In this document: one piece after another, positions 43,481 through 52,399 of the stretch
How positions within the stretch are numbered: position 1 is the first letter of the stretch
Layout of the letters: every line of letters begins with the position of its first letter
Source: DASQMT01 sp963835735
GTDB lineage: Bacteria > Actinomycetota > Thermoleophilia > Solirubrobacterales > Solirubrobacteraceae
Reading direction: 5' to 3'
NCBI GenBank assembly: GCA_963835735.1
Contig: CAWIGP010000009.1
Coordinates: 424,804 to 488,803 of the forward strand
Length of the DNA stretch: 64,000 nt
Notes under the pieces: model-generated
Database searches by the model: none
What the model was told of the DNA's origin: nothing
The model's input: only the letters and a program-made list of their open reading frames with translations
Made by a program: the position numbers and the translations under genes

Positions 43481-44155
43481 CTATCGCCGAACGGATCGCG
43501 CGATGCGCGCGGCCGCGCCGGCGGTCGCGCGCGCGTACTCGTCGCGTCGCGCCTCGAACCGGTCTCTCGGCGCGCACAGCGCCAACGCGGCGCTCGCCGG
43601 CCCGTCGCCCGCGCGCAGCGGCGCGGCCGCGCAGTCCACCCCGTCGAGCGCGCGCTGCGTGCCGACCGCGTAGCCGCGGCGCCGCACCCGCTCGGCCTCG
43701 TCCGGGTCAAGCCCACCGCCGCTGTCGCCGGCTCGGTCTGCGAGCAGCACCGTGCCGGGCGGCGTGAGGTCCGCCGCGACCGGCACGGCCGGCGCGGCCA
43801 CGCCGCGCGGCGGCCGTTCGCTGGCGACGTAGAGCACGCGGCCGCGGTCCCATGCCGCGACGTGGACCGTCTCGCCGAAGTGACCGGCGAGCCGGCGGGC
43901 GGTCGGCGCGACCACGTCGCGGTACCCGCTCGTCGCCAGCATCGTCCGCGCCAGACCCACCGTCCGCCAGCCAAGCCGGTAACGGCCGCACGGCAGCCGC
44001 TCAGTCAGCCCGACGCTCGCCAGCTCGGTCAGTAGCGCGTGCGCGGTCGACTTGGCGATCCCCAGCTCCTCAGACACCTCCGTCGGGCCCCAGTCCGGCC
44101 GCTCGACCGAGAACAGGTCAAGCACCAACATCGCCTTACGGACGCTTGCGGGCAT
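43481..44155 (-). CDS. IclR family transcriptional regulator
   Basis: 224 aa. Winged helix SVRKAMLVLDLFSVERPDWGPTEVSEELGIAKSTAHALLTELASVGLTERL, then the effector domain (GLARTMLATSGYRDVVAPTARRLAGHFGETVHVAAWDRGRVLYVASERPP). Shorter than the usual 250 aa because the C-terminal helices are trimmed. Upstream of the cupin on the same strand, and divergent from the FAD oxidoreductase gene. Confidence 0.92.
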   Translation of the reverse strand: MPASVRKAMLVLDLFSVERPDWGPTEVSEELGIAKSTAHALLTELASVGLTERLPCGRYRLGWRTVGLARTMLATSGYRDVVAPTARRLAGHFGETVHVAAWDRGRVLYVASERPPRGVAAPAVPVAADLTPPGTVLLADRAGDSGGGLDPDEAERVRRRGYAVGTQRALDGVDCAAAPLRAGDGPASAALALCAPRDRFEARRDEYARATAGAAARIARSVRR

Positions 44156-44364
44156 CCAACGATCCTAACCGCCCACCGACACGACGACCCGGCCCGACGC
44201 CCAGCCGCATACGGTCCCGCCCGCCGCCACGGCCACCACGGGCATCTGCTTCGAGCTGACATCACCCCGCTCCAAGCGAACCCTCCCGCCGCGACCTACC
44301 GCGAAACCACGACCTGATCGCCACGATTTCGTCTCATCCCGCATGCGGATCGACGACTGGGGCA

Positions 44365-45501
44365 GTGCCGTTCCCATCTGGGATCCTGTCGCGCGTGCGC
44401 GGTTCGCCAGGGACGGATGTCGTCGTTGTCGGAGCTGGCATCGTCGGGGCTTCTGTGGCGTACCACGCCGCCTGCGCTGGCGCCGCCGTGTTGCTCATCG
44501 ATCGGTCGCTGCCAGCTTCCGGCGTTACGGGCGACTCCTTCGCCTGGGTCCGAGGACCGAGCGCCCGGGCCGCAATAGACGGCAGCACGCCGCTACGGCG
44601 GACGGCGCTCGAGGACTGGGCTCGGCTCGAGCGCGACGTGCCCGGTGTCCTTGTGCGCTGGAGCGGATCGCTGGCCTGGGGCGAGGAGGCACGGTCTCGC
44701 GACGACATGCTCGGAGCCGACGAGCGGCTCGTCGACGCCGACGAGATCAGATGCCTGGAGCCGAACCTTCGGGCGGTCCTGCGCGAAGCGATCTGGCGAC
44801 CCCGCGATGGGGCGGTCGACCCGGTCGCGGTGACCGAGGCGCTGATCGACGCTGCTCGACGTCATGGCGCGCAGGTACGACTCGGCGAGTCCGTGCGCGG
44901 GTTACGGATGCAGGATGGTGCCGTCGTCGGGGTCGACACGTCGATGGGGACTTTCGCGTCTCGCACAGTCGTGTTGGCTGCTGGTGTTGAAGTGGCGACA
45001 CTATGCGCTGCGGTCGGCGTCGATCTCCCCATCGCCGCCTCTCCTGCGGTGTTGATGCGCTTTGACGCGTCACCCGGTCTGCTTCGCCGGCTGCTCCACT
45101 GCCCCTGGGGCGATTTTCGCCAGACCACAGACGGGATGCTTCTCGCGGCGGCCGGGACGGCGAACAAGGACGAGCTGCAGCGCAGCGCTCACGCCACACT
45201 CCAATGGCTCAAGGACATGCTCAGTGGCGCACACGACATCCAGCTCAGCGACGTCCGTATCGGAGTGCGACCCATGCCGGTTGACGGACTGCCGATCATC
45301 GGGTCGCTGCCCGGCCACCCGGGCGGCTACATCGCCGTCATGCACTCGGCAGTCACGCTCGCGCCGGCCGCCGGCCGGCTCGTCGCCGACGAACTGATTG
45401 ACGCCCTCGACCTCGAAGAACTCCAAGGCGTGAGCCCCAATCGCTTTGTAACCGCGGCCGAGACTGCGCGAGCATCGTCGAACGAGCCACCCGTCTCGTA
45501 A
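44365..45501 (+). CDS. FAD-dependent oxidoreductase, DAO (glycine oxidase-like) family
   Basis: 378 aa. The dinucleotide motif TDVVVVGAGIVGASVAYHAACAGAAVLLIDR lies at residues 17-47, followed by substrate-domain strands and the C-terminal VRIGVRPMPVDGLPIIGSLPGHPGGYIAVMHSAVTLAPAAGRL, whose RPMPVDGLPIIG is typical of D-amino-acid/sarcosine/glycine oxidases. It starts at GTG 44365. No other enzyme of an amino-acid pathway is adjacent. Part of the upstream 5' region (44156-44364) is empty apart from promoter space shared with iclR. Confidence 0.92.
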   Translation: MPFPSGILSRVRGSPGTDVVVVGAGIVGASVAYHAACAGAAVLLIDRSLPASGVTGDSFAWVRGPSARAAIDGSTPLRRTALEDWARLERDVPGVLVRWSGSLAWGEEARSRDDMLGADERLVDADEIRCLEPNLRAVLREAIWRPRDGAVDPVAVTEALIDAARRHGAQVRLGESVRGLRMQDGAVVGVDTSMGTFASRTVVLAAGVEVATLCAAVGVDLPIAASPAVLMRFDASPGLLRRLLHCPWGDFRQTTDGMLLAAAGTANKDELQRSAHATLQWLKDMLSGAHDIQLSDVRIGVRPMPVDGLPIIGSLPGHPGGYIAVMHSAVTLAPAAGRLVADELIDALDLEELQGVSPNRFVTAAETARASSNEPPVS

Positions 45502-45930
45502 CACGAACCGGCAGCGGCACACCGTCACGTGGAGCCAGTTCCTTGAGCACTGGCCGAGGGGAGGTGTGCCGGTGAGGGGACGACAACCGGGACCGCGCCA
45601 CGCTCGTGTTGAGGCGCGTGCGAGCGCCTCGCAGCCCGACTCAGCAGCTGCCGCCCTGGACGAGCAGCATCAGCGCGGGCACGCCGCTCCCATGTCGGCC
45701 CTTGCATCAGTACTGCCTAGGCGCATCGGCAACCTCGCGGTGTTGCGCCCGTCGAGCACTTCGCTCTCCCTTCCGCCTTGGCAGGAGCACTCCCGCGCCT
45801 CGGTCACGGAGTGTCGTTTCGCGCGGTGGCCGTTGCACAAATGTGGTGGTCAAGGCGCTTCCGCGGAAGCGGTGAGTGGGCGTTCCCGCGGGAACGCTCA
45901 CCGGCGGCCGTGCGCCGTTCTCGGCCGTAT
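45502..45930. other. Intergenic region with two tandem perfect palindromes
   Basis: No supported gene in about 430 bp. CGCTTCCGCGGAAGCG (45856-45871) and GCGTTCCCGCGGGAACGC (45880-45897) are perfect palindromes whose centres are 25 bp apart, just before an aldo/keto reductase fragment. They may be a paired operator, a hairpin pair or the scar of a lost element. A weak 6-bp hairpin (45534-45554) lies after the DAO stop. Confidence 0.55.
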
Positions 45931-46102
45931 CGGACCCCGCACGATGGAGCAGCTCGAAAGTCAGCTCGCCGCGGCCGACGTCACACTCGACCAGCCGGTG
46001 CTGGACCGCATCGACGGGATCGTCGCGCCCGGCCTGACGATCAACCCGGCCGACAACTCCTGGGTGAACCCGGCGCTGGAAGCAGCGGCACGGCGGCGCT
46101 AG
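45931..46102 (+). pseudogene. Aldo/keto reductase C-terminal fragment
   Basis: IGPRTMEQLESQLAAADVTLDQPVLDRIDGIVAPGLTINPADNSWVNPALEAAARRR is the C-terminal end of an actinobacterial aldo/keto reductase (IIGPRT start, NPADNSWVNPAL, basic tail). The preceding 270 or so residues are absent; upstream sequence is not in frame with any reductase. The fragment is therefore a gene remnant, ending at TAG 46100-46102. Confidence 0.6.
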
Positions 46103-46439
46103 CTCCTCGCCGGGTAGTCGACGCCGCCCACCGGCGGTCGCCGCGGCGCGACGCGCGCTCGACGCCCCGCGCATCGTCATCGCGCGACGGCGCTGGGCAT
46201 CTGTCGACCCGACTGCTGCTCCCCCACGCGACGCAGCGTTCCGTCGCAGCCGAGCAGGGAGTGCTCCCTAGCGGAGATGCGGCAGCGTCGACGAGCGCGC
46301 CCACGCCTCGGTGCATGGAAGACAGCAGTGCTGAGGCCGCGCGCCGTACCGGCCGAGCGGGCTGTATCGTCGCTGTCTCGGGTGGTCGCGTAGTGTCGGG
46401 CCAAGGGCACGCCCGCTGCTGGCTGGCCGGCGAAGGTCC
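46103..46439. other. Intergenic region, nothing recognised
   Basis: About 340 bp between the reductase fragment and the DedA gene. No domain, repeat or clear hairpin is seen. Confidence 0.4.
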
Positions 46440-47030
46440 GTGTTCGACGATCTGTCCGACCTCAGCGATTCGCCCGCGAGCTACCTCGCCGTGCTCGCGC
46501 TGGTGGCGCTCGACGCCGTGTTCCCGGTCGCGCCGAGCGAAACCGTGCTCGTCACCGGCGGGATCCTGATCGAGCGCGGCGACCTGATCGCGCCGCTGTT
46601 CGTCCTCGCGGCCACCTGCGGGGCTGTCCTCGGCGACTCGATCCTGTTCGGCCTCGGCCGCCGCGCCGGACCGGGCCTGCGATCGAAGCTGTTCTCGAGC
46701 GAGAGGGCGCGAGAGCGCCTGGGCGGCGCCGAGCGCCTCGTCCACGAGCGCACCTGGCTGCTGATCGTCTCCGATTTCGTGCCGGGCGGGCGCACGGCCG
46801 CGATGTTCGCCGCCGGCGCGCTCGGCCTGCCGGCGCCCCGCTTCTACGGCTTCATCGTCCCGGGCGCGCTTCTGTGGGCGGTGTTCTACACCCTGGTCGG
46901 GATCGCGGGCGGGTCGCTGTTCGAGGAAGGCTGGGGCGCGTTCGCCGTGTCCATCGGCGTGGCGCTCGCCATCGGGGTCGCCGCCGAGGCGATCTACCGC
47001 TTCCGCCGCCGCTCGCCGCGCAGCCCGTAG
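46440..47030 (+). CDS. DedA family membrane protein
   Basis: 196 aa. The family core is present: YLAVLALVALDAVFPVAPSETVLVTGGILIERG, GDSILFGLGRRAG, then VSDFVPGGRTAAMFAAGALGLPAPRFYGFIVPGALLWAVFYTLVGIAGGSLF. The reentrant-loop Glu and the Gly-Gly-Arg motif are typical of DedA/SNARE-associated proteins, thought to scramble lipids across the membrane. It starts at GTG 46440. Confidence 0.92.
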   Translation: MFDDLSDLSDSPASYLAVLALVALDAVFPVAPSETVLVTGGILIERGDLIAPLFVLAATCGAVLGDSILFGLGRRAGPGLRSKLFSSERARERLGGAERLVHERTWLLIVSDFVPGGRTAAMFAAGALGLPAPRFYGFIVPGALLWAVFYTLVGIAGGSLFEEGWGAFAVSIGVALAIGVAAEAIYRFRRRSPRSP

Positions 47031-47111
47031 CCCGATCGTCATGGCCTCGAACAGCCGCGATGACACTGTCGTGACAGCTGCGCCTCGCGCATTGCGACAG
47101 CCGGATCGGCG

Positions 47112-47386
47112 CCGAGGCGTTCCCCGAGCGCCCGTCGCGAGCTGACCGCCACGGGCGTGACGGTGCGCAAGCTCACGGTCGAGACGCGTGACGTGCTCAC
47201 CCGCAGGAGGCGCAAGTGGCCAGGCTCGCGCAGAAAGGGCAGACGAACCAGGAGATCGGCGCCGAGCTGTTCGTCAGCCCGCGCACCGTCGAGTGCGACC
47301 TGCACAAGGTGTCGACGAAGCTCGGCATCCGTTCGGAACTGCGCGCGGGGCTCCTGGACGCGGGACACGTAGTGGCACCGGCGTAG
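47112..47386 (+). pseudogene. LuxR (LAL) regulator C-terminal fragment
   Basis: The end of a large LuxR regulator can be read in shifting frames: IGAEAFPER, then VTVRKLTVETRDVLT, and, after restoring one C near 47202 (CTCACCCGCAG), PQEAQVARLAQKGQTNQEIGAELFVSPRTVECDLHKVSTKLGIRSE. That is the HTH of the LAL family. The AAA and TPR parts are gone. The fragment ends at TAG 47384-47386. Confidence 0.55.
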
Positions 47387-47527
47387 CGAGAGAGGGTCGG
47401 TCGCGTCCAGATCCTGGGCGACCGGGATCGCGAGCCTCGGGCACGGACTAGGGACTCACACGGAGGCGGCGGCGACAAGGAAGCGCCACGGTGACACACG
47501 TTCCGCACCAACCGAAACGGACCTGTC

Positions 47528-47681
47528 ATGCGCCCCACCATCGTGCTCGTCCACGGTGCCTTCGTCGAATCTTCGAGCTGGGATCAGGTCATCGATCTGC
47601 TGCGCGACGCCGGACATCGCGACGCGTGCCGCCGTCGCGCAAGTCATCTCCGTCCTGCGCGAGGCTCTGCACACCGCCTGA
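47528..47681 (+). pseudogene. Alpha/beta hydrolase remnant, middle deleted
   Basis: MRPTIVLVHGAFVESSSWDQVIDLLRDAGH is an intact N-terminal strand and oxyanion-hole segment of a hydrolase. The following frame, ATRAAVAQVISVLREALHTA, ending in TGA at 47679-47681, looks like the C-terminal helix of one. About 200 residues, including the nucleophile elbow, are missing. A paralogue that is still complete lies at 48608. Confidence 0.5.
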
Positions 47682-47730
47682 CGGCGGCCCGGATGCGCGC
47701 CCGTTCACGGACCTACCAAGGAGCCCGAGC

Positions 47731-48555
47731 ATGAAATCGCCCATCGTCCTCATCCATGGTCTCTGGCTCACGGCGCGCAGCTGGGAGGGCTGGAAGGACC
47801 GGTTCGAGCAGCGCGGACACGTGGTCCTCGCGCCGGCCTGGCCCCGCATGGAGCGCGAGGTCGAGGCCCTGCGCCGCGACCCGTCGGTCATGAACGGGCT
47901 CGGCCTCGCCGAGGTCATCGACCACTACGACCGGATCATCCGCGGCCTCGACACCCCGCCGGTGATCATGGGGCACTCCACCGGCGGCCTGCTGACCGAG
48001 CTGCTGCTCGACCGCGGCCTCGGTGCGGCCGGGGTCACTCTGTCGCCCGCGCCGGTGAAGGGCGTGCTGCGCGTGCCGCCGGACCTGCTTCGCACCGTCT
48101 TCCCGGCGCTGCGCCACCCGGCGAGCAGGAAGAAGACCGTCCCGATGACGCCCAAGCAGTTCCGCTACCACTTCACCAACACCATGAACGACGCGGACGC
48201 CGAGGCGGCCTATGACCGCTACTACGTCCCCGCCCCCGGCCGGGTGGTCTACCAGGCGGCGTTCGCCAACCTCAACCCCCACGCCGTGACCAAGGTCGAT
48301 TTCCACAAGGACGACCGCCCGCCGCTGCTCGTGATCGGCAACGACCAGGACCACACGATCCCGGCCTCGGTGAGCAGGGAGGCCGCGAAGCGCCTCGGCA
48401 AGTCGAAGGCCGTCGTGGACTACAAGGAGTACGCGGGACGCCCCCACTTCACGGCCGGCGCGCCCGGCTGGGAAGCGGTCGCCGACCATGCGCTCGACTG
48501 GGCGAACCGCCACATGGGAGCGCCGGCCCAGACGGCGGAGCCGGCGAGGACCTGA
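47731..48555 (+). CDS. Alpha/beta hydrolase
   Basis: 274 aa. SPIVLIHGLWLTARSWEGWKDRFEQRGHVVLAPAWP forms the oxyanion region, GHSTGGLLTEL the nucleophile elbow, IGNDQDHTIPASVSREAAKRLG carries the acid, and YAGRPHFTAGAPGWEAVADHAL the His. Cytoplasmic. ATG 47731 has CAAGGAG upstream. Followed by a second, secreted hydrolase gene with its own ribosome site, so both may be in one operon. Confidence 0.92.
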   Translation: MKSPIVLIHGLWLTARSWEGWKDRFEQRGHVVLAPAWPRMEREVEALRRDPSVMNGLGLAEVIDHYDRIIRGLDTPPVIMGHSTGGLLTELLLDRGLGAAGVTLSPAPVKGVLRVPPDLLRTVFPALRHPASRKKTVPMTPKQFRYHFTNTMNDADAEAAYDRYYVPAPGRVVYQAAFANLNPHAVTKVDFHKDDRPPLLVIGNDQDHTIPASVSREAAKRLGKSKAVVDYKEYAGRPHFTAGAPGWEAVADHALDWANRHMGAPAQTAEPART

Positions 48556-48607
48556 CGCCCGCACCCGCGATCCCTCCCACCGGCAACCCCGTCCCCAAGG
48601 AGTCCCG

Positions 48608-49402
48608 ATGATGCGTTCATGCCTCGCGGCGGCGCTTGCCGCGATCCTTCTCAGCGCCACCGGCGCGACCACGCCCGCGTCGGCACGCGCCGCCGACAAG
48701 CCCACCGTCGTCCTCGTCCATGGCGCTTTCGCCGACGCCTCTGGCTTCGGGACTGTTACCGGCCGCCTCCAGGACCGCGGCTACACGGTGATCGCGCCCG
48801 CCAACCCGCTCCGCGGGCCGGCGAGCGACGCCGCCTACGTGGCGAGCGTCATGCGCACCATCAGCGGTCCGATCGTGCTCGTGGCACACTCCTACGGCGG
48901 CGCTGTGATCTCCCTAGCCGCCAACCAGGTCACGAACGTCAAGGCGCTGGTCTACCTCGACGCGCTCGCGCTGGAGGCGGGCGAGAGCAACACCGACATC
49001 CTCGAGCGCTTCCCCAGCAAGCTCTTCCCGGCACTGCAGCCCCGTCCGTTCCCGCAGGCCGACGGCAGCGAGGGGACCGACCTCTACATCGACCCGGCGC
49101 AGTTCCGGTCGGTCTTCGCCGCCGACCTCTCCGCCACGACCGCGGCGCTGATGGCCACCGCCCAGCGCCCCATATCGCTGGCCGCCGGACTGGAGAAGTC
49201 CACCGAGCCGGCCTGGAAGACGATCCCCTCCTGGTACCTGGTCGGGCGCCAGGACCAGGTCTTCACCGCTGAGGCCCAGCGGTTCATGGCCAAGCGCGCC
49301 GGCGCGCGCGTGACCGAGATCAACTCATCCCACGCCTCCTACATCTCGCGCCCCGGCAAGGTCACGGAGGTCATCCTCCGCGCCGCGCGAAGCGTCGGCT
49401 GA
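48608..49402 (+). CDS. Secreted alpha/beta hydrolase
   Basis: 264 aa with a signal peptide (RSCLAAALAAILLSATGATTPASARAA). KPTVVLVHGAFADASGFGTVTGRLQDRGYTVIAPANPLRG is the oxyanion segment, VAHSYGGAVISLAA the nucleophile elbow, GRQDQVFTAEAQRFMAKRAG the acid region and NSSHASYISRPG the His. Close in sequence to the remnant at 47528, which suggests duplication. AAGGAG precedes the ATG. A strong terminator hairpin follows. Confidence 0.93.
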   Translation: MMRSCLAAALAAILLSATGATTPASARAADKPTVVLVHGAFADASGFGTVTGRLQDRGYTVIAPANPLRGPASDAAYVASVMRTISGPIVLVAHSYGGAVISLAANQVTNVKALVYLDALALEAGESNTDILERFPSKLFPALQPRPFPQADGSEGTDLYIDPAQFRSVFAADLSATTAALMATAQRPISLAAGLEKSTEPAWKTIPSWYLVGRQDQVFTAEAQRFMAKRAGARVTEINSSHASYISRPGKVTEVILRAARSVG

Positions 49403-49414
49403 CCATGCCGGTGG

Positions 49415-49442
49415 GGTCCCGCCGCCGGTCGGCGGCGGGACC
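49415..49442 (+). terminator. Strong terminator hairpin
   Basis: GGTCCCGCCGCC, loop GGTC, GGCGGCGGGACC: a perfect 12-bp stem starting 12 bp after the secreted-hydrolase stop. No U-run follows, as is usual for actinobacteria. Confidence 0.75.
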
Positions 49443-49686
49443 GCTCCGCTGAATACGAACCATCCCAGTGACGCGCGCCGGTCTTCGCCGCCGGCAGGAT
49501 CGCCTCAGGCGGCGCCCAACCGCGGCGCTCTCACACGAGATGGATCGGCTCGACGGCTACGGCGCCGCCAGTGCCAACTGGACCGGCTACTGGGGCAAGC
49601 AAGGCAGCAGCTACGCGCGACGTTGGAGCAACTACCACCAGCGGGGATCCCCGCCTGCGTAGACAGGCCCGGGCTAGTGTTGGCAC

Positions 49687-51358
49687 ATGGCTGAGGTCGT
49701 GTCTTCGAGCGGGTTGGTCCGGGATGGCGAAGCAGCGCTCGCTCGGGGGGACTGGGAGGAGGCGCGGGCGGTCTTCAAGCAGGAGCTTGAGGTCCGCGAA
49801 ACGGTCGCGGCGCTGGAGGGCTTGAGTTGGGCTGCGTGGTGGGTCGAGGACGTGCCTACCTGCCTGGAGGCGCGCGAGCGTGCATACCGGCTCAGCCGCC
49901 GCGAGGGAGACGCGCGGCGGGCGGGGATGCTGGCGATCTGGCTCGCAGACGATCACCTGGTTCTTCGAGGCGAGCGCGCGATCGCCAACGGCTGGTTCCA
50001 GCGCGCTGCCCGCATCCTCGAGGGTGTCGAATTGTGTCCGGAGCACGGCTGGCTCGACGCGCTGCTGGGTTACATGGCGATGGTGGAGGGCGATCAGCGC
50101 GAAGGCGAGAGAGCTCGGCGTCCGGGCGCGGGATCTCGGCCGCCGGCTCGGCGTGGTCTCGCTGGAGATGTTCGCGCTGTCGGTCGAGGGCGTCGCGCTC
50201 GTGACCGAAGGTGAGACCCGGGCGGGCATGCGCTGCCTCGACGAGGCCACGGCGGCGGCGCTGGCGGGTGAGTACGAGGAGATCGTGCCCGCGGGGTGGA
50301 CGTGTTGCCTGTTGCTCAATGCGTGCGAGCGCGTGCGCGACTACGAGCGCGCGGGGGAGTGGTGCGGCAAGGTCGAGGAGTTCGGTGACAGGATGAGGAT
50401 CAACTTCGTCATCGGGGCCTGTAGGGCGCACTACGGAGCGGTGCTGACGTGGCAGGGGCGCTGGGCCGAGGCCGAGCGGGAGCTCACCGCCGCGACTGAC
50501 TACCTCGCCGCGCAGCGACCCAGCTGGAGCGGCCTTGCCATCGTGCGGTTGGCGGAGTTGCGCCGCCGGCAGGGGCGCTTTACCGAGGCGCAGGAGCTCT
50601 TGCATAGAGCCGAGGGAAATGCGCTCACGCCTGTGGTGCTGGCGGACATATCCCTCGACCTCGGTGATACGTCGGCGGCGGTCGACCTGCTGGAGCCGGT
50701 CCTTCGACGCGTCGCGACGCAGAACAGGACTTTGCGACTGGCCCCGGTGGAGGTGATGGCGAGGGCCACGGCGGCCGCGGGCGAGACCGATGCGGCCACT
50801 GGCCACGTCTCGGAGCTGCGCTCGATCGCGGAGGTGGTGGGAACGCGGCCACTGCACGCGATGGCGTGCTTCTGCGAGGGGCTCGCAGCGGGGGGCGGGG
50901 GCGACGTTCAGACCGCGCGCGCGAAGCTGGAGGAAGCCGTCGACCTGTTCGCCACGAGCGGGGCCGCTTTCGAGCTCGCTCGAGCGCGGCTCGAGCTCGC
51001 GCGGGTACTGGCGACGTTGGGTCGCGAGGGCGCAGCCACGCGGGAAGCGGTACTGGGGCTCGGGCGTCTCGACGAGATCGGGGCGGCCGCCGAAGCGGCC
51101 CGGGCGCGGAAGCTGCTCAGAGACCTTGGGGGGCTGGCGGCGGCCGCGCTCGCCGGGCCATGCGATGAGCTCCTCACACGCCGCCAGGTCGAGGTCGTGC
51201 GGCTGGTCTCGCAGGGGCTCACGGACGCCGAGATCGCGGAGCGCCTCGTGCTCAGCAAGCACACCGTCCACCGTCACCTCCAGAACGCGTACGCCAGGCT
51301 GGGCTGCTCCTCGCGGGCCGCCGCGGTCGCGGAGGCGCACCGGCTGAAGCTGCTGTAA
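49687..51358 (+). pseudogene. LuxR-family TPR regulator split by a one-base frameshift
   Basis: About 556 aa if mended. From ATG 49687: GLVRDGEAALARGDWEEARAVFKQELE (TPR-like), then to EGDQRE, where one extra G in GAAGGCGAG near 50104 throws the frame; after it EARELGVRARDLGRRLGVVSLEMFALSVEG continues the helical repeats to the C-terminal HTH: LTRRQVEVVRLVSQGLTDAEIAERLVLSKHTVHRHLQNAYARLG. It has no AAA domain, unlike the other LAL-type genes here. It may be functional if the G is a consensus error. Confidence 0.8.
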
Positions 51359-51484
51359 GGCGACGGGCTTTACCCGCGTGGCCTCGACAGGCCATGCCCC
51401 AGGTTGGCTCGTTCAGGCGAAGACACTGATCTCCCGCGCGCCGATACTCGGCTCCCTCACCCGAGCCCAGCAAGGAGCCGAACG

Positions 51485-52303
51485 ATGTCGATTGCACGCC
51501 CAAGCGAAGACAACGAGTACCTGCTGACGGGTCAGGCCTCGGAACTCGAGCGGCTTCAGCTCCAGTCCCGGGTTTGGGAGCCGAGCGGTCGGCGGTTGCT
51601 CGAGGAGATAGGCGACGGCGACGGGAGCCGCGCCCTTGACGTCGGTTGCGGCGTTCTCGGGTGGCTTCGGGTATTGAGCGAGTGGGTCGGCCCGGACGGC
51701 GAGGTGACGGGCACCGACATCGATGAGGCGATGCTCGCCGCCGCCGATCGGTTCGCGACCGAGGTGGGCCTCCGGAACATCGGTCTCGTCAAGGACGACC
51801 TCTTCGCGAGCGAACTCGAGCCGGACTCGTTCGATCTCGTCCACGCTCGCTACTTGATCTGCCCCCTTGGGCGCGCCCACGAGCAGATGGAGACCTATGT
51901 GCGGCTCGCTCGCCCGGGCGGCACCATCGTGCTGGAGGACCCCGACACGGGCTCCTGGCACTTCAACCCTCCCGCACCCGCCCTCGAGCGGCTGATCGAG
52001 CTGATCGAGGAGGCGTTCATGGTGAGCGGCGGGGACTGGAAGGCCGGGCGTAACCACCTCCGCCTACTGCGCGAGTTCCGCATCGAGGCGAACGTCAGGG
52101 CAGAGATGTTGGCGCTTCCTCCGGGTCACCCCTACCTCCGCCTGCCACTGCAGTTCGCCACCTCCCTGGAGGAGCGGCTAGTTCGCTTGGTAGGCGCCGA
52201 CGAGCTGGAGCGGCTTCGCAACGAAAGCGAGATCGAGCTGCAGGAGCCCGGCCGCTGGGGAACGACCTTCACGCTCCTGCAGTGCTGGGGCCGCGTGGAA
52301 TGA
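51485..52303 (+). CDS. Class I SAM-dependent methyltransferase
   Basis: 272 aa. The SAM-binding motif I is ALDVGCGVLGWLRVL, followed by VGPDGEVTGTDIDEAMLAAADR, and FDLVHARYLICPLG as motif IV and RPGGTIVLEDPDTGSW as a further motif. A small-molecule or lipid substrate is likely. AAGGAGCCG precedes ATG 51485. It is followed at 52400 by an FAD oxidase on the same strand, so they may act in one pathway. Confidence 0.93.
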   Translation: MSIARPSEDNEYLLTGQASELERLQLQSRVWEPSGRRLLEEIGDGDGSRALDVGCGVLGWLRVLSEWVGPDGEVTGTDIDEAMLAAADRFATEVGLRNIGLVKDDLFASELEPDSFDLVHARYLICPLGRAHEQMETYVRLARPGGTIVLEDPDTGSWHFNPPAPALERLIELIEEAFMVSGGDWKAGRNHLRLLREFRIEANVRAEMLALPPGHPYLRLPLQFATSLEERLVRLVGADELERLRNESEIELQEPGRWGTTFTLLQCWGRVE

Positions 52304-52399
52304 ATGACGTCTCCAGCTCCGAGCTGGACCCTCGTGCCCGACGACAAGGCGGGCTTCTTCCAATTCGAGGCGCCGTCTCGCCCGCCTCCAGGAGAATCA

